Source: Mycolicibacterium aichiense (GTDB lineage: Bacteria > Actinomycetota > Actinomycetes > Mycobacteriales > Mycobacteriaceae). From it: 64,000 bases of DNA. The notes below the pieces were generated by a model, which saw only the letters and a list, made by a program, of their open reading frames with translations, searched no databases and was not told where the DNA came from. Below, one piece after another: positions 42,031 through 50,924 of this stretch (positions within the stretch are counted from its first letter, which is position 1; every line of letters begins with the position of its first letter). The DNA lies in the NCBI RefSeq assembly GCF_010726245.1, contig NZ_AP022561.1:3906001-3970000 (forward strand), given 5' to 3'. The translations under genes were made by a program, and so were the position numbers.

Positions 42031-43176
42031 ATGACTCTCACCCACAGCCAGGAGCGAGTCGCTCCCGCCGAACGCATCGCGATCCGGTGCGTCGACTCCG
42101 ATGTCCATCCGGTGCCCAAGCGTGGCGTTCTGCAGGAGTACATCCCAGAGCCGATACGGACCAAGTACTTCAGGAACCATCGGGTCGGCGAAACGATCTA
42201 CTATGACGCACCCGACTACGCGCATGCCTACGCGATGCGTGTCGACACCTTCCCCGACGACGGCGAATTCGCCTGCAGCGACCCCGACCTCGCGCTACGC
42301 CAGGCCATCATGGAGGCCGGCGCCGACGTCTGCATCCTCGAACCGGCGCACGCGCCGTGCCGGATACCCGAAGCCACGGCGGCGTTGTCCTACGCGCACA
42401 ACACCTGGCAGGCCGAGCACTGGCTGGACAGCAAGACAAACTGGCACGAACGGTGGCGCGGCTCGATCCTGGTCGCCATCGAAGACCCCGAAGGCGGCGC
42501 TCGGGAGATCGAAAAGTGGGCCGAGCACCCGTACATGGCCCAGGTCATGATCAAGGCCGAGCCGCGACCGTCGTGGGGTGACCCGAAATACGATCCGATC
42601 TGGGCGGCGGCCGTCAAAGCCAACAAACCGGTCAGCTGCCACCTGTCGCGGGGTTTCTTCGAGACCCTGCCGATCCCGCCGGTGGGGTTGCCCAGCTACA
42701 ACCACGATTTCATGGTGAGCTACTCGTTGCTGGCCGCCAACCAAGTGATGAGCATGATCTTCGACGGGCTCTTCGACCGGTTCCCCACCTTGCGAATCGT
42801 GTTCGTGGAGCACGCCTTCAGCTGGATCCTGCCGCTGATGTGGCGGATGGACGCCATCTACGACGCGCGCAAGTCCTGGCTGGACATCAAGCGCAAGCCC
42901 AGCGAGTACGTCAAGGACCACATCAAATTCACCACCCAGCCGCTGGACTATCCCGAGGACAAGACCGAACTGCTGCGGGCCTTCGAATGGATGGAATGCG
43001 AGAAGATCCTGCTGTTCTCCTCCGACTACCCGCACTGGACCTACGACGATCCGCGCTGGCTGGTCAAGCACCTTCCCGAGCACGCGCGGGAAGCGGTGAT
43101 GTTCCGCAACGGGATCGAGACGTACGGCCTGCCCGACACCGTCCCGGCCCTCGAGGGTCAGACCCGGGTGTTCTGA
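42031..43176 (+). CDS. Amidohydrolase-2 family hydrolase/decarboxylase
   Basis: A 381-residue relative of the preceding protein. Motifs: IRCVDSDVHPVPKRG (DxDxH metal site, about residues 22-30), VSCHLSRGFF (about 200-209), FVEHAFSW (about 250) and FSSDYPHW (about 331). The near-complete metal motif makes it more likely catalytic than its upstream neighbour. ATG 42031 is preceded by AAGGAGATC. The pair may form a heteromeric enzyme or act on successive intermediates. Confidence 0.87.
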   Translation: MTLTHSQERVAPAERIAIRCVDSDVHPVPKRGVLQEYIPEPIRTKYFRNHRVGETIYYDAPDYAHAYAMRVDTFPDDGEFACSDPDLALRQAIMEAGADVCILEPAHAPCRIPEATAALSYAHNTWQAEHWLDSKTNWHERWRGSILVAIEDPEGGAREIEKWAEHPYMAQVMIKAEPRPSWGDPKYDPIWAAAVKANKPVSCHLSRGFFETLPIPPVGLPSYNHDFMVSYSLLAANQVMSMIFDGLFDRFPTLRIVFVEHAFSWILPLMWRMDAIYDARKSWLDIKRKPSEYVKDHIKFTTQPLDYPEDKTELLRAFEWMECEKILLFSSDYPHWTYDDPRWLVKHLPEHAREAVMFRNGIETYGLPDTVPALEGQTRVF

Positions 43177-43180
43177 GCAG

Positions 43181-43573
43181 ATGACCAAACCCGACAAGCA
43201 GCCCCGCCTGGCGCAGGGCCGAGAACACGTCGTCGCCAGTGTGGACGAAATTCCGCCCGGCACACACAAATTGGTGCCGATCGGCCGGCATGGCGTCGGG
43301 GTGTACAACGTCAACGGCACGTTCTACGCGATCGCCAACTACTGCCCGCACGAAGGCGGCCCGTTGTGCTCGGGACGCCCCCGCGGGCGCAACATCGTCG
43401 ACGAGAGCGTTCCGGGCGACGCGGTGATGGTCCGCGATCTCGAGTACATCTACTGCCCCTGGCACCAGTGGGGATTCGAGCTGGCGACCGGCACGACTGC
43501 GGTCAAGCCGGAGTGGAGCATCCGCACCTACCCGGTCCGCGTGGTGGGCGACGACGTTCTGGTGATGGCATGA
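43181..43573 (+). CDS. Rieske [2Fe-2S] ferredoxin
   Basis: A 130-residue Rieske protein. Ligands are in NYCPHEGG (Cys-X-His, about residue 63) and IYCPWHQWGFE (Cys-X2-His, about 97), separated by about 30 residues, including an insertion (SGRPRGRNIVDESVPGDAV). It can feed electrons to the Rieske oxygenase at 60566 or to an oxygenase elsewhere, since no oxygenase is encoded in this operon. The start is 4 bases after the amidohydrolase stop. Confidence 0.9.
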   Translation: MTKPDKQPRLAQGREHVVASVDEIPPGTHKLVPIGRHGVGVYNVNGTFYAIANYCPHEGGPLCSGRPRGRNIVDESVPGDAVMVRDLEYIYCPWHQWGFELATGTTAVKPEWSIRTYPVRVVGDDVLVMA

Positions 43574-43634
43574 GCGACGCTTGCGGAGCGAATCAACGGC
43601 AGGCATGCGGCACCCGAGCCTGCGAGGGGGCCGC

Positions 43635-44543
43635 ATGAGCAGCGCGGTTACGACCGGTCCGCAGCTGCGCGACGGCGAACAGGCGATGACGATCAACGGC
43701 GGAAACGTCGTCTACGAGATCCTGGGCGAAGCGGGTGATTTCATCGCCCTGACGCCCGGCGGCCGATACAGCAAGGACATCGAGGGGTTGCGTCCGCTGG
43801 CCGAAGAACTGGTCAAGGGCGGCTACCGGGTGCTGCTGTGGGACCGACCCAACTGCGGGAAGTCCGACCTCCAGTTCTACGGGCAGAGTGAATCCCACAT
43901 GCGCGCCGAGACGTTGCACGGGTTGATCACCGGCCTGGGTATCGGTCCGTGCATCATCGCCGGCGGATCCGGCGGCGCCCGGGACTCGATCCTGACCACG
44001 ATCCTGTACCCGGAGATCGCCACCAAGCTGGTGACCTGGAACATCGTCGGCGGCGTCTACGGCAGCTTCGTGCTGGGCTCGTACTATCTGGTGCCCAGCA
44101 TCCTCGCGGTGCGAGGCCTCGGCATCAAAGGGCTTCTGCACGTGGACGAATGGAAACAGCGCATCGCCGAGAACCCGGCGAACAGAGAGCGCATCCTCGC
44201 GATGGACTCCGACGAGTTCCTCCGGGTGATGCTGCGCTGGCTCAATGCGTTCGTCCCCAAGCCCGGTCAGGCGATCCCCGGCGTCGATGACGAGTTCTTC
44301 GGCGACATCACGGTACCCACCTTGATCATCCGCGGCGGCGAGAACGACTGGGACCACCCCAAGCGCACCTCGCTCGAGGTGAACTGCCTCATCAAGGGCT
44401 CAACGCTGATCGACCCGCCGTGGCCGGAGGATGCCTGGGAGCGCGCCGGTGAGGACCGCGCATCGGGAAAGGTCAAGCACTTCAACATGTTCGATACCTG
44501 GGTGCAGGCGGCCCCGGCCATTCTGGACTTCCTGGGCCGATGA
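43635..44543 (+). CDS. Alpha/beta-hydrolase
   Basis: A 302-residue protein from ATG 43635 (GAGGGGGCC upstream). The open frame to 43581 overlaps unlikely sequence. VVYEILGEAGDFIALTPGGRYS and VLLWDRPNCGKSD are the typical early strands, the nucleophile elbow is GGSGGAR (Ser about 115), and late acid/His candidates are RGGENDWDHP and KHFNMFD. It would hydrolyse an ester, lactone or C-C bond (meta-cleavage-product hydrolases have this fold). Last gene of the plus-strand amidohydrolase operon, and convergent with the unknown gene at 44558. Confidence 0.85.
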   Translation: MSSAVTTGPQLRDGEQAMTINGGNVVYEILGEAGDFIALTPGGRYSKDIEGLRPLAEELVKGGYRVLLWDRPNCGKSDLQFYGQSESHMRAETLHGLITGLGIGPCIIAGGSGGARDSILTTILYPEIATKLVTWNIVGGVYGSFVLGSYYLVPSILAVRGLGIKGLLHVDEWKQRIAENPANRERILAMDSDEFLRVMLRWLNAFVPKPGQAIPGVDDEFFGDITVPTLIIRGGENDWDHPKRTSLEVNCLIKGSTLIDPPWPEDAWERAGEDRASGKVKHFNMFDTWVQAAPAILDFLGR

Positions 44544-44557
44544 GCACCCGGTTGCAT

Positions 44558-45031
44558 TCAGACCAGGCGGATGCGGATTTCGCAGTTGGTCGACGCCTCC
44601 AACGCCGTGTGCACCCGGCTCTCCGGGATGCGCGCCATGTCGGCCTTGCTCAGCGAGACGTCCAAAATGTCGTAGCCGTCGTCGCCCTCCGTTCGGGCGA
44701 TCTCACCGCGCAACCCGAATCCCGCCAGCACCCCGTGCGCATCTTCGTCAGTCCCACGGCTGACGTAGGTCACCACACCGATCACCGGTTCGGTGCCGAA
44801 TGCCCTGGCGCACAAGGTGACACCGACACCCGTCAGATCGGCTTCCGTGGCGTTGCTGATCAAAAGTTCGGCTTCCCTGCGGCCGCGGGGCATCGCGGCC
44901 AGGTTGTTGTCGACCACGGTCACACCGCTGTCCTCGGCGAGTTTGCGCAGCGCCGCCACGCCCTCGGTGAGCTGCGCGGGCGTCAGCTCACCGGCCGGGT
45001 CGACATCGACACGCACCACCGCCGTTCTCAT
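44558..45031 (-). CDS. Hypothetical protein of unknown family
   Basis: A 157-residue protein (MRTAVVRVDVDPAGELTPAQ...) that I do not recognise. It has no signal peptide or membrane segment. The central VVDNNLAAMPRGRREAELLI and the acidic DVSLSKADMARIPESRV suggest a compact soluble alpha/beta protein. It is the only minus-strand gene between two plus-strand operons and has its own promoter region (45032-45084) shared with the NuoF-like gene. Codon use is normal for the region, so I regard it as real. Confidence 0.65.
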   Translation of the reverse strand: MRTAVVRVDVDPAGELTPAQLTEGVAALRKLAEDSGVTVVDNNLAAMPRGRREAELLISNATEADLTGVGVTLCARAFGTEPVIGVVTYVSRGTDEDAHGVLAGFGLRGEIARTEGDDGYDILDVSLSKADMARIPESRVHTALEASTNCEIRIRLV

Positions 45032-45084
45032 GGGTCCCAGCCTAGCGATCTCGTGACGGGTGCCCGAATCAGAAGAGGTGACCG

Positions 45085-46392
45085 ATGAATGCGACTGCAC
45101 CCGCAGGCACGGCCTTGACCGTCGCCAGCGTCCCGGGTTGCACCCCGCGGTTGTTGCGGCTGCCCGCAACGGTGGAGAGCATGAGCGCCTATATGTCCGT
45201 CGGTGGATACTCACCGCTGGACAGCGCCGAGAGCCTGCTCACCGAGGTGGAGGGCTCGGGCCTTCTCGGCCGCGGCGGTGCCGCCTTCCCGCTGGCGGTC
45301 AAACTGCGCACGGTGCGCGCCGCGCACTCCCGCGGCCATGAGACCGTCGTGTTGGCCAACGGCGAAGAGGGCGAGCCCGCGTCGGTGAAGGACCGTTGGC
45401 TGCTGCGCCACCGTCCGCACCTCGTGCTCGACGGCGTGCGGCTGGCCGCCCGCGTGGTCGGCGCCCAGCGTGCCTACATCTACGTCTCCGACCTCGATGC
45501 GGCGCGCGCCGTCGACGACGCGCTCACTGAGGTCGGTTTCGATACGCTTGGCGGCCTTCAGATTTCGATCGTCACTGTAGCCGCCGGTTACGTGGCCGGT
45601 GAGGAAACCGCCGCGGTGCGCGCCGTCAACGGCGGACCGGCCAAGCCGAGTGACAAACCGCCACGGCCGTTCCAACACGGCGTCGCAGGACACCCCACTC
45701 TGGTGAGCAACGTCGAGACACTGGCGAACCTGCCGTATGTCCAGCGCAACGGCGCCGCGGCCTTCCGCTCGGCAGGCACGGCGGCCTCGCCGGGCACTTT
45801 CCTGATGACGATCACCGGAGCCGGACGGCCACCGGCCCTCTACGAGGTGCCCCACGGCATGCCCTTCCGCGATGTGCTTGCCATACACGGCGTTTCGCCG
45901 GACTCGGTGCAGGGCGCCCTGATGGGCGGATACTTCGCGGGGTTGCTCAACCGCGATGTGCTCGACACCACCCTGGATCACGAGACGTTCCGCGAGCTGG
46001 GATGCGGCCTCGGTTGCGGCGCGGTGGCGATTCTCACCGACGATTGTCCGGTGGCCGTGGCCGCGTCGGTGCTGGCCTACTTCGACCGGGAGAACGCCGG
46101 GCAGTGCGGGTCGTGCTTCAACGGCACGGCGGCGATGGCCGCGGCTGCAGGAGCGCTGCGCGACGGTGCGGCCACCGCCGAAGACGTGGCCCGTCTTGAG
46201 CGCTGGTCCGTCGTGCTGCGCGGCCGGGGTGCCTGCGCCACCCTCGACGGCGCGGCCAATGTGGCGGGCAGCCTGCTCAGGCATTTCCCCGCGGTTGTCG
46301 AACAGCATCTGGCCGGCGCCTGCGATCCGTGCGGGGCAGGCCGATTCAGCGCTCAGCGTCCCTACGAGGTGGAGGCGGTGACGCAGCCATGA
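45085..46392 (+). CDS. NuoF-like FMN/NADH-binding flavoprotein
   Basis: A 435-residue protein resembling the 51-kDa NADH-binding subunit of complex I. GRGGAAFPLAVK (FMN/NADH site), ANGEEGEPASVKDR, AAGYVAGEETA and an SLBB-type domain are present. The C-terminal cluster motif reads ENAGQCGSCFNG (Cys341, Cys344), with Ala338 where the first Cys of ESCGxCxPC is expected, and a later Cys384 in RGACATLDG, so only three canonical ligands remain. Directly followed by a ferredoxin gene (4-bp ATGA overlap), it is probably an NADH:ferredoxin reductase that powers P450s. ATG 45085 has GAGGTG upstream. Confidence 0.85.
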   Translation: MNATAPAGTALTVASVPGCTPRLLRLPATVESMSAYMSVGGYSPLDSAESLLTEVEGSGLLGRGGAAFPLAVKLRTVRAAHSRGHETVVLANGEEGEPASVKDRWLLRHRPHLVLDGVRLAARVVGAQRAYIYVSDLDAARAVDDALTEVGFDTLGGLQISIVTVAAGYVAGEETAAVRAVNGGPAKPSDKPPRPFQHGVAGHPTLVSNVETLANLPYVQRNGAAAFRSAGTAASPGTFLMTITGAGRPPALYEVPHGMPFRDVLAIHGVSPDSVQGALMGGYFAGLLNRDVLDTTLDHETFRELGCGLGCGAVAILTDDCPVAVAASVLAYFDRENAGQCGSCFNGTAAMAAAAGALRDGAATAEDVARLERWSVVLRGRGACATLDGAANVAGSLLRHFPAVVEQHLAGACDPCGAGRFSAQRPYEVEAVTQP

Positions 46393-46682
46393 GTGGTGAG
46401 ATCCGAATTCGGCTGGACCGGACGATCTGTGACGGTTTCGGCGCCTGCGCCAAGCACGCGCCGAAGCACTTTTCGCTCGACGACTGGGGCTATGCGTCCC
46501 TGATCGGGGACGGCAGGGTGGCCGAGGCCGACCGGGACGATGTGCTGCGGGCGCTGTTCGACTGCCCGGTGCACGCGATCATCGAGATCAGCGACAACGA
46601 GTTCGACGGCGAAACCCGGCCTGCGGACACACCGGCCGACGACTCACCGGTCTTCGAGGCCCGCTGGGGCTACGCGCAGTGA
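46389..46682 (+). CDS. Ferredoxin, [3Fe-4S] type, with C-terminal extension
   Basis: A 97-residue ferredoxin. The motif CDGFGAC with distal DCPVHA has Phe at the variable position, pointing to [3Fe-4S]. Unlike the 63-65-residue ferredoxins of the window, it carries a tail of about 30 residues (DNEFDGETRPADTPADDSPVFEARWGYAQ in two parts) that may dock to the NuoF-like protein. Both ends overlap its neighbours (ATGA and GTGA), so the three are tightly coupled. Confidence 0.88.
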   Translation: MSGEIRIRLDRTICDGFGACAKHAPKHFSLDDWGYASLIGDGRVAEADRDDVLRALFDCPVHAIIEISDNEFDGETRPADTPADDSPVFEARWGYAQ

Positions 46683-48325
46683 GCCGCGCCCCGCTGCCTC
46701 AGGTCACCGGCGAGAACGAGTTCTTCTGGACGTCGGGAGCCGACGACACCCTTCGCATCCAGGAGTGCCAAGGGTGCTGCTCGTTGATCCATCCGCCGCA
46801 GCCGGTATGCCGGTACTGCGGAAGCCACGACCTCAAGGCCCGGCCGGTCAGCGGCAAGGCGGTGTTGTCGGCGTTCACTGTCAACGAGCGGTTCAGCATT
46901 CCGGGCCTGCCTGCCCCCTACGTGGTGGCCCAGGTGGCGATTCAGGAAGATCCGCGAGTCCGCTTGACCACCAACATCATCGACGCCGACCCCGCCGATC
47001 TCGAACTGGGTCAGCTGGTCGAGGTCGTCTTCGAGCAGAACGACGACGTCTATCTGCCGCTGTTCCGCCCGGTGACACCGAAACAGCTCACCGACCAGCC
47101 TGCCGACGACATCGCCCCGCAGGACTTCGCCAAGCATGTCCGGCCACCGCTGACCACCACGAAGTTCGAGGAGCGCTCGGCGATCACCGGGATCGGCGCG
47201 TCACGGCTGGGCCGCCGCCTGATGGTGAACCCGCTGGCGTTGACCGTCGAGGCCTGCGAAGCCGCGGTGGCCGACGCCGGGCTCACGTTCGCCGATATCG
47301 ATGGGTTGTCCACCTATCCCGGCCTCGACATCGCCGGCATGGGCGAGGGCGGGGTGACCGCACTGGAGGGCGCTTTGGGACTGCGCCCGACGTGGATCAA
47401 CGGCGGCATGGACACGTTCGGGCCGGGCGGATCCATCATCGCCGCGATGATGGCCGTCGCCACCGGGATGGCCCGACACGTGCTGTGCTTCCGGACGCTG
47501 TGGGAGTCCACCTTCCAGGAGCTGCTCAAGCAGGGCAAGATGGCGCCGCCCGGCGGGGCGCGCACCAGCAGCTGGCAGATGCCGTTCGGCGCGACGTCCG
47601 CTGCACACACGTTGGCGCTCAACGCCCAACGGCACTTCGCCCGGTACGGCACCACCCGCGAAACTTTGGGCTGGATCGCGATCAACCAGCGGTCCAACGC
47701 CGCGCTGAATCCGACCGCCATCTACCGCGACCCGATGACGATGGAGGACTACCTGTCGGCGCGGCCGATCACCACACCGTTCGGGCTCTACGACTGCGAT
47801 GTGCCCTGTGACGGCGCTGTCGCCGTGATCGTGTCCGCGGTGGAGGCCGCCCGCGACCTGCCCAAGCCGCCGGTGTTGTTCGAGGCGGTCGGCACCCAGA
47901 TCATCGAACGCACCGACTGGGATCAGACGACGCTGACCCACGAGCCTCAGGTGCTGGGCCAGTCGGCGCATCTGTGGACGCGAACCTCGTTGCGCCCCAG
48001 CGATGTCGACGTTGCCGAGCTCTATGACGGGTTCACCTTCAACTGTTTGTCGTGGCTGGAGGCGCTCGGCTTCTGCGGGATCGGCGAGGCGAAGGACTTT
48101 CTGGACGGAGGCGCCAACATCGCCCGCGACGGTGTGCTCCCGTTGAACACGCACGGTGGCCAGCTCTCCCACGGCCGAACCCACGGCATGGGCCTGATCC
48201 ACGAGGCGGTCAGCCAGCTGCGGGGCGAGGCCGGCGACCGGCAGGTCGCGGGCGCCCGCGTCGCGGTGGCGAGCAGCGGAGGGCTGACGCCGAGCGGGGT
48301 TCTTCTGATGCGGGTCGACCGGTGA
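46679..48325 (+). CDS. DUF35 zinc-ribbon/OB-fold fused to a Cys-less thiolase-fold domain (possible retro-aldolase)
   Basis: A 548-residue fusion. Residues about 15-150 are a DUF35 protein: zinc ribbon C30-X2-C33...C44-X2-C47 and OB-fold (SAFTVNERFSIPGLPAPYVV, then IQEDPRVRLTTNI). Residues about 160-548 are an SCPx/Ltp thiolase fold (ITGIGASRLGRRL, ELYDGFTFNCLSWLEALGF, NTHGGQLSHGRTHGMG). Where the paralogue at 25524 has SCATG, this one has WINGGMDTFGPGG, so the nucleophilic Cys is absent. Sterol side-chain aldolases (Ltp2) are Cys-less thiolase-fold enzymes that need a DUF35 partner. A fused version of that pair is the best inference, cleaving a 3-hydroxyacyl-CoA. Confidence 0.8.
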   Translation: MSRAPLPQVTGENEFFWTSGADDTLRIQECQGCCSLIHPPQPVCRYCGSHDLKARPVSGKAVLSAFTVNERFSIPGLPAPYVVAQVAIQEDPRVRLTTNIIDADPADLELGQLVEVVFEQNDDVYLPLFRPVTPKQLTDQPADDIAPQDFAKHVRPPLTTTKFEERSAITGIGASRLGRRLMVNPLALTVEACEAAVADAGLTFADIDGLSTYPGLDIAGMGEGGVTALEGALGLRPTWINGGMDTFGPGGSIIAAMMAVATGMARHVLCFRTLWESTFQELLKQGKMAPPGGARTSSWQMPFGATSAAHTLALNAQRHFARYGTTRETLGWIAINQRSNAALNPTAIYRDPMTMEDYLSARPITTPFGLYDCDVPCDGAVAVIVSAVEAARDLPKPPVLFEAVGTQIIERTDWDQTTLTHEPQVLGQSAHLWTRTSLRPSDVDVAELYDGFTFNCLSWLEALGFCGIGEAKDFLDGGANIARDGVLPLNTHGGQLSHGRTHGMGLIHEAVSQLRGEAGDRQVAGARVAVASSGGLTPSGVLLMRVDR

Positions 48326-49197
48326 GCACAGCCACCCCGGTGCGCCGGATGGTTCCGGTCGACGGGATCCCGATGTCGGGCTTGTTCGCCGAGGCGGCGG
48401 ATCCACAGGGAGTCATCATCGCCCTGCACGGCGGGGCGTCTTCGGCGGCGTACTTCGACTGCCCCAACCACCCCGAGCTGTCGTTCGTACGGGCCGTGGC
48501 CGCAGCGGGTTTCAGCGCGGTGGCACTCGACCGGCCGGGCTACGGAGCGTCGGCGCCCTACGCCGATTCGATGTGGGACCCGCAACGCCGGGTCGGGTTG
48601 ACCTTTGGGGCCGCTGACGCCATCCTCGGTAAGCGCGACCGTGGCGCGGGCCTGTTCATCCTGGCGCATTCCAACGGCTGCGAACTCGCGTTGCGGATGG
48701 CCGTCGCCGAGCGTGGTCACGACCTGCTGGGCCTCGAACTGGCCGGCACCGGCCTACGCCAATATCCGGCTGCCCGAGCCATTCTCAAGCAGGCAACCCC
48801 GACCCATCGGCCCGCCGGTCTGCGGGAGTTGATCTGGGCGCCCGAAGAGCTCTACCCCGCCGACGTGATCAACGCCGTCGGCTCCGCCGGCGCGCCGCCG
48901 CAAGAGGCGGAGATCTCGACCCACTGGGCCGGGCGGGATTTCCCGGCACTCGCCGGCCATGTCACCGCGCCAGTGCGCTTCACCGCCGCCGAGCACGAAC
49001 GGGTATGGGACTCGACGCCTGAAGCGCTGGCCGACATCGCCGCACTGTTCGGCTCGTCGCCGCGGGTCCAGATCCACCACCAGGACGGCGCCGGCCACAA
49101 TCTGAGCTTGGGTGTTGCTGCGGCGCAGTATCACTCGAGTGTCTTGTCGTTCTTCACGCACTGCATCACCGCCGATTTGGGCAGAGAGGCCGGCTAA
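48322..49197 (+). CDS. Alpha/beta-hydrolase
   Basis: A 291-residue protein from GTG 48322, overlapping the upstream stop. IIALHGGASSAAYFD is the oxyanion strand, ALDRPGYGAS the canonical second motif, AHSNGCELAL the nucleophile elbow (Ser about 114) and DGAGHNLSLG carries the catalytic His near the C-terminus. It could act as an esterase or thioesterase releasing a product of the DUF35-thiolase fusion. The family does not reveal the substrate. The stop overlaps the ATG of the next gene. Confidence 0.86.
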   Translation: MSTATPVRRMVPVDGIPMSGLFAEAADPQGVIIALHGGASSAAYFDCPNHPELSFVRAVAAAGFSAVALDRPGYGASAPYADSMWDPQRRVGLTFGAADAILGKRDRGAGLFILAHSNGCELALRMAVAERGHDLLGLELAGTGLRQYPAARAILKQATPTHRPAGLRELIWAPEELYPADVINAVGSAGAPPQEAEISTHWAGRDFPALAGHVTAPVRFTAAEHERVWDSTPEALADIAALFGSSPRVQIHHQDGAGHNLSLGVAAAQYHSSVLSFFTHCITADLGREAG

Positions 49198-50015
49198 TGC
49201 GCGTCGGATTCATCGGGCTGGGCAGCCAAGGCGCACCCATGGCACGCCGGATCGTCGAGGGCGGCTACCCGCTCACGCTGTGGGCCCGGCGCGCGGCATC
49301 GGTGGAACCCTTCGCCGACACCGCGGCCACGGTCGCGGCCTCGCCGCAGGAGCTGGCTGCCAGCAGTGACCTGGTGTGCCTGTGTGTCGTCGGTGACGCC
49401 GACGTGCTCGAGGTGGCGACCGGCGACGGCGGCGTGCTGTCCGGACTGCAGCCCGGTGGCGTCATCGCCGTGCACGCCACCGTGCATCCCGACACCTGCC
49501 GTCAGTTGGCCGAGCAGGCCGCAGCTCAGGGAGTCTCGGTTATCGATGCGCCGGTCAGCGGCGGTGGCCCGGCGGCCGACGAGGGAAAGCTTCTGGTGAT
49601 GGTCGGCGGTGAGGATGCCGTCGTGGACAAGGTCCGCCCGGTGTTCGCCACCTACGCCGATCCGATTGTGCACCTGGGTGACGTCGGCTCCGGGCAGGTG
49701 ACCAAACTGCTGAACAACCTGTTGTTCACCGCGAACATCGCGACCGCCAAGACCGCGCTGGATCTCGGTGCGGCGCTGGGTATCACGCCCGAGAACCTGT
49801 CGGAGGTGATCACCCGGGGGTCGGCCAACAGCTTCGCGCTGGGCAGCGTGGCCCGCTTCGGCGGCAACCTGGACATTCTCAAGCAGGTCGCCGCGGGGCT
49901 GCTGCACAAGGACGTCAGCCTGATCGCCGGCATCGCCGAGAAGGCCGGCGCGCAGCCCGGCGCGGTGCTCGACGCCGCCGACGCCGCACTGAGGTTGATG
50001 GACAACCCACGGTGA
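49197..50015 (+). CDS. NAD(P)-dependent beta-hydroxyacid dehydrogenase (3-hydroxyisobutyrate dehydrogenase family)
   Basis: A 272-residue enzyme. MRVGFIGLGSQGAPMARRIV is the dinucleotide fold, DAPVSGGGPAADEGKL the substrate motif (about residues 118-133), and GQVTKLLNN supplies the catalytic Lys (about 168). The family oxidises beta-hydroxy acids or reduces the matching aldehydes. It is followed by a paralogue in the same operon (4-bp GTGA overlap), suggesting a heteromer or two successive steps. Confidence 0.88.
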   Translation: MRVGFIGLGSQGAPMARRIVEGGYPLTLWARRAASVEPFADTAATVAASPQELAASSDLVCLCVVGDADVLEVATGDGGVLSGLQPGGVIAVHATVHPDTCRQLAEQAAAQGVSVIDAPVSGGGPAADEGKLLVMVGGEDAVVDKVRPVFATYADPIVHLGDVGSGQVTKLLNNLLFTANIATAKTALDLGAALGITPENLSEVITRGSANSFALGSVARFGGNLDILKQVAAGLLHKDVSLIAGIAEKAGAQPGAVLDAADAALRLMDNPR

Positions 50016-50827
50016 AAGTCGGCTTCATCGGCGCGGGCCGGATGGGTGCACCCATGGTGCGGCGGCTGGCCGGCGCCGGCCACGACGTGACCGTGCTCGG
50101 CCGGACTCCCGAGAAGCGCTCCTCGGCAACGGAATTGGGCGCCACCGGGGTCGGCTGCGCCACTGAGGTGGCACATGACGCCGAGGCAGTGGCTCTCTGT
50201 GTCTTCACCGACGAGCAGGTGCGCCAGATCGTCCTGGCCGATGACCTGCTGGGTGCCATGCGGCCGGGCTCGGTGCTGATCGTGCACACGACGGGCAATC
50301 CGCGCACCGCCGAGGCGATCGCCGCGCAGGCCGGCGACCTCGGCGTCGGCGTGCTCGACGCACCGGTGAGTGGTGGACCGCATGACATCGCCGCCGGAAC
50401 GGTGACGGTGTTCGTCGGCGGCGACGACGACGCGTATGCGCGGGCGCGACCGGTGCTGTGCAGCTATGCCGACCCGGTGCTGCACGTCGGACCGACCGGT
50501 TTCGGTCAGCGGGTCAAGTTGATCAACAACGCGCTGTTCGCCGCGCAGATCGGCATCGTGGCGGAGGCGGTCGGGCTCGCCGGTCGCCTCGGTGTCGACG
50601 AGGCCACTCTGCTCAGCGCGCTCCCCCACGGCAGCGGTACCAGCCGGGCTCTGGAGTCGATCGCACGCGTCGGCTCGGCGAGCGGATTCATCTCTGCCGT
50701 CGGCGAATTCATCGGCAAGGACGTCGCCGCTGTCCGCGCGACCGCCGCCGATCTGGGAACCGACCTCGGACTCCTCGCCGCGGTGGTCGACGCCGGCCTG
50801 TCCAGCGCGAAAGGTCAGGGGAATTAG
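50012..50827 (+). CDS. NAD(P)-dependent beta-hydroxyacid dehydrogenase, tandem paralogue
   Basis: A 271-residue homologue of the preceding gene: MKVGFIGAGRMGAPMVRRLA, DAPVSGGPHDIAAGTV and GQRVKLINNALFA with the catalytic Lys. The two share the fold and motifs throughout but differ widely between them, so the duplication is old. Last gene of the operon that begins at 45085. The 97 bp to the next P450 hold an inverted repeat. Confidence 0.87.
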   Translation: MKVGFIGAGRMGAPMVRRLAGAGHDVTVLGRTPEKRSSATELGATGVGCATEVAHDAEAVALCVFTDEQVRQIVLADDLLGAMRPGSVLIVHTTGNPRTAEAIAAQAGDLGVGVLDAPVSGGPHDIAAGTVTVFVGGDDDAYARARPVLCSYADPVLHVGPTGFGQRVKLINNALFAAQIGIVAEAVGLAGRLGVDEATLLSALPHGSGTSRALESIARVGSASGFISAVGEFIGKDVAAVRATAADLGTDLGLLAAVVDAGLSSAKGQGN

Positions 50828-50859
50828 CCATTTTCCGCTCTCCCGCCGACCCCACTGTT

Positions 50860-50891
50860 AGCGTTACACTCAACCAACCTTCCGTAACGCT
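50860..50891. promoter_or_regulatory. Inverted repeat AGCGTTAC...GTAACGCT before a P450 gene
   Basis: Perfect 8-bp arms at 50860-50867 and 50884-50891 separated by 16 bases, located 34 bp upstream of the P450 start. The loop contains ACCAACCT, the same string as the operator arm beside the TetR gene at 53443, so that TetR may act here too. Confidence 0.5.
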
Positions 50892-50924
50892 TATAGCCCA
50901 GCTCTCGCCTCGGAGGAGAACGCA

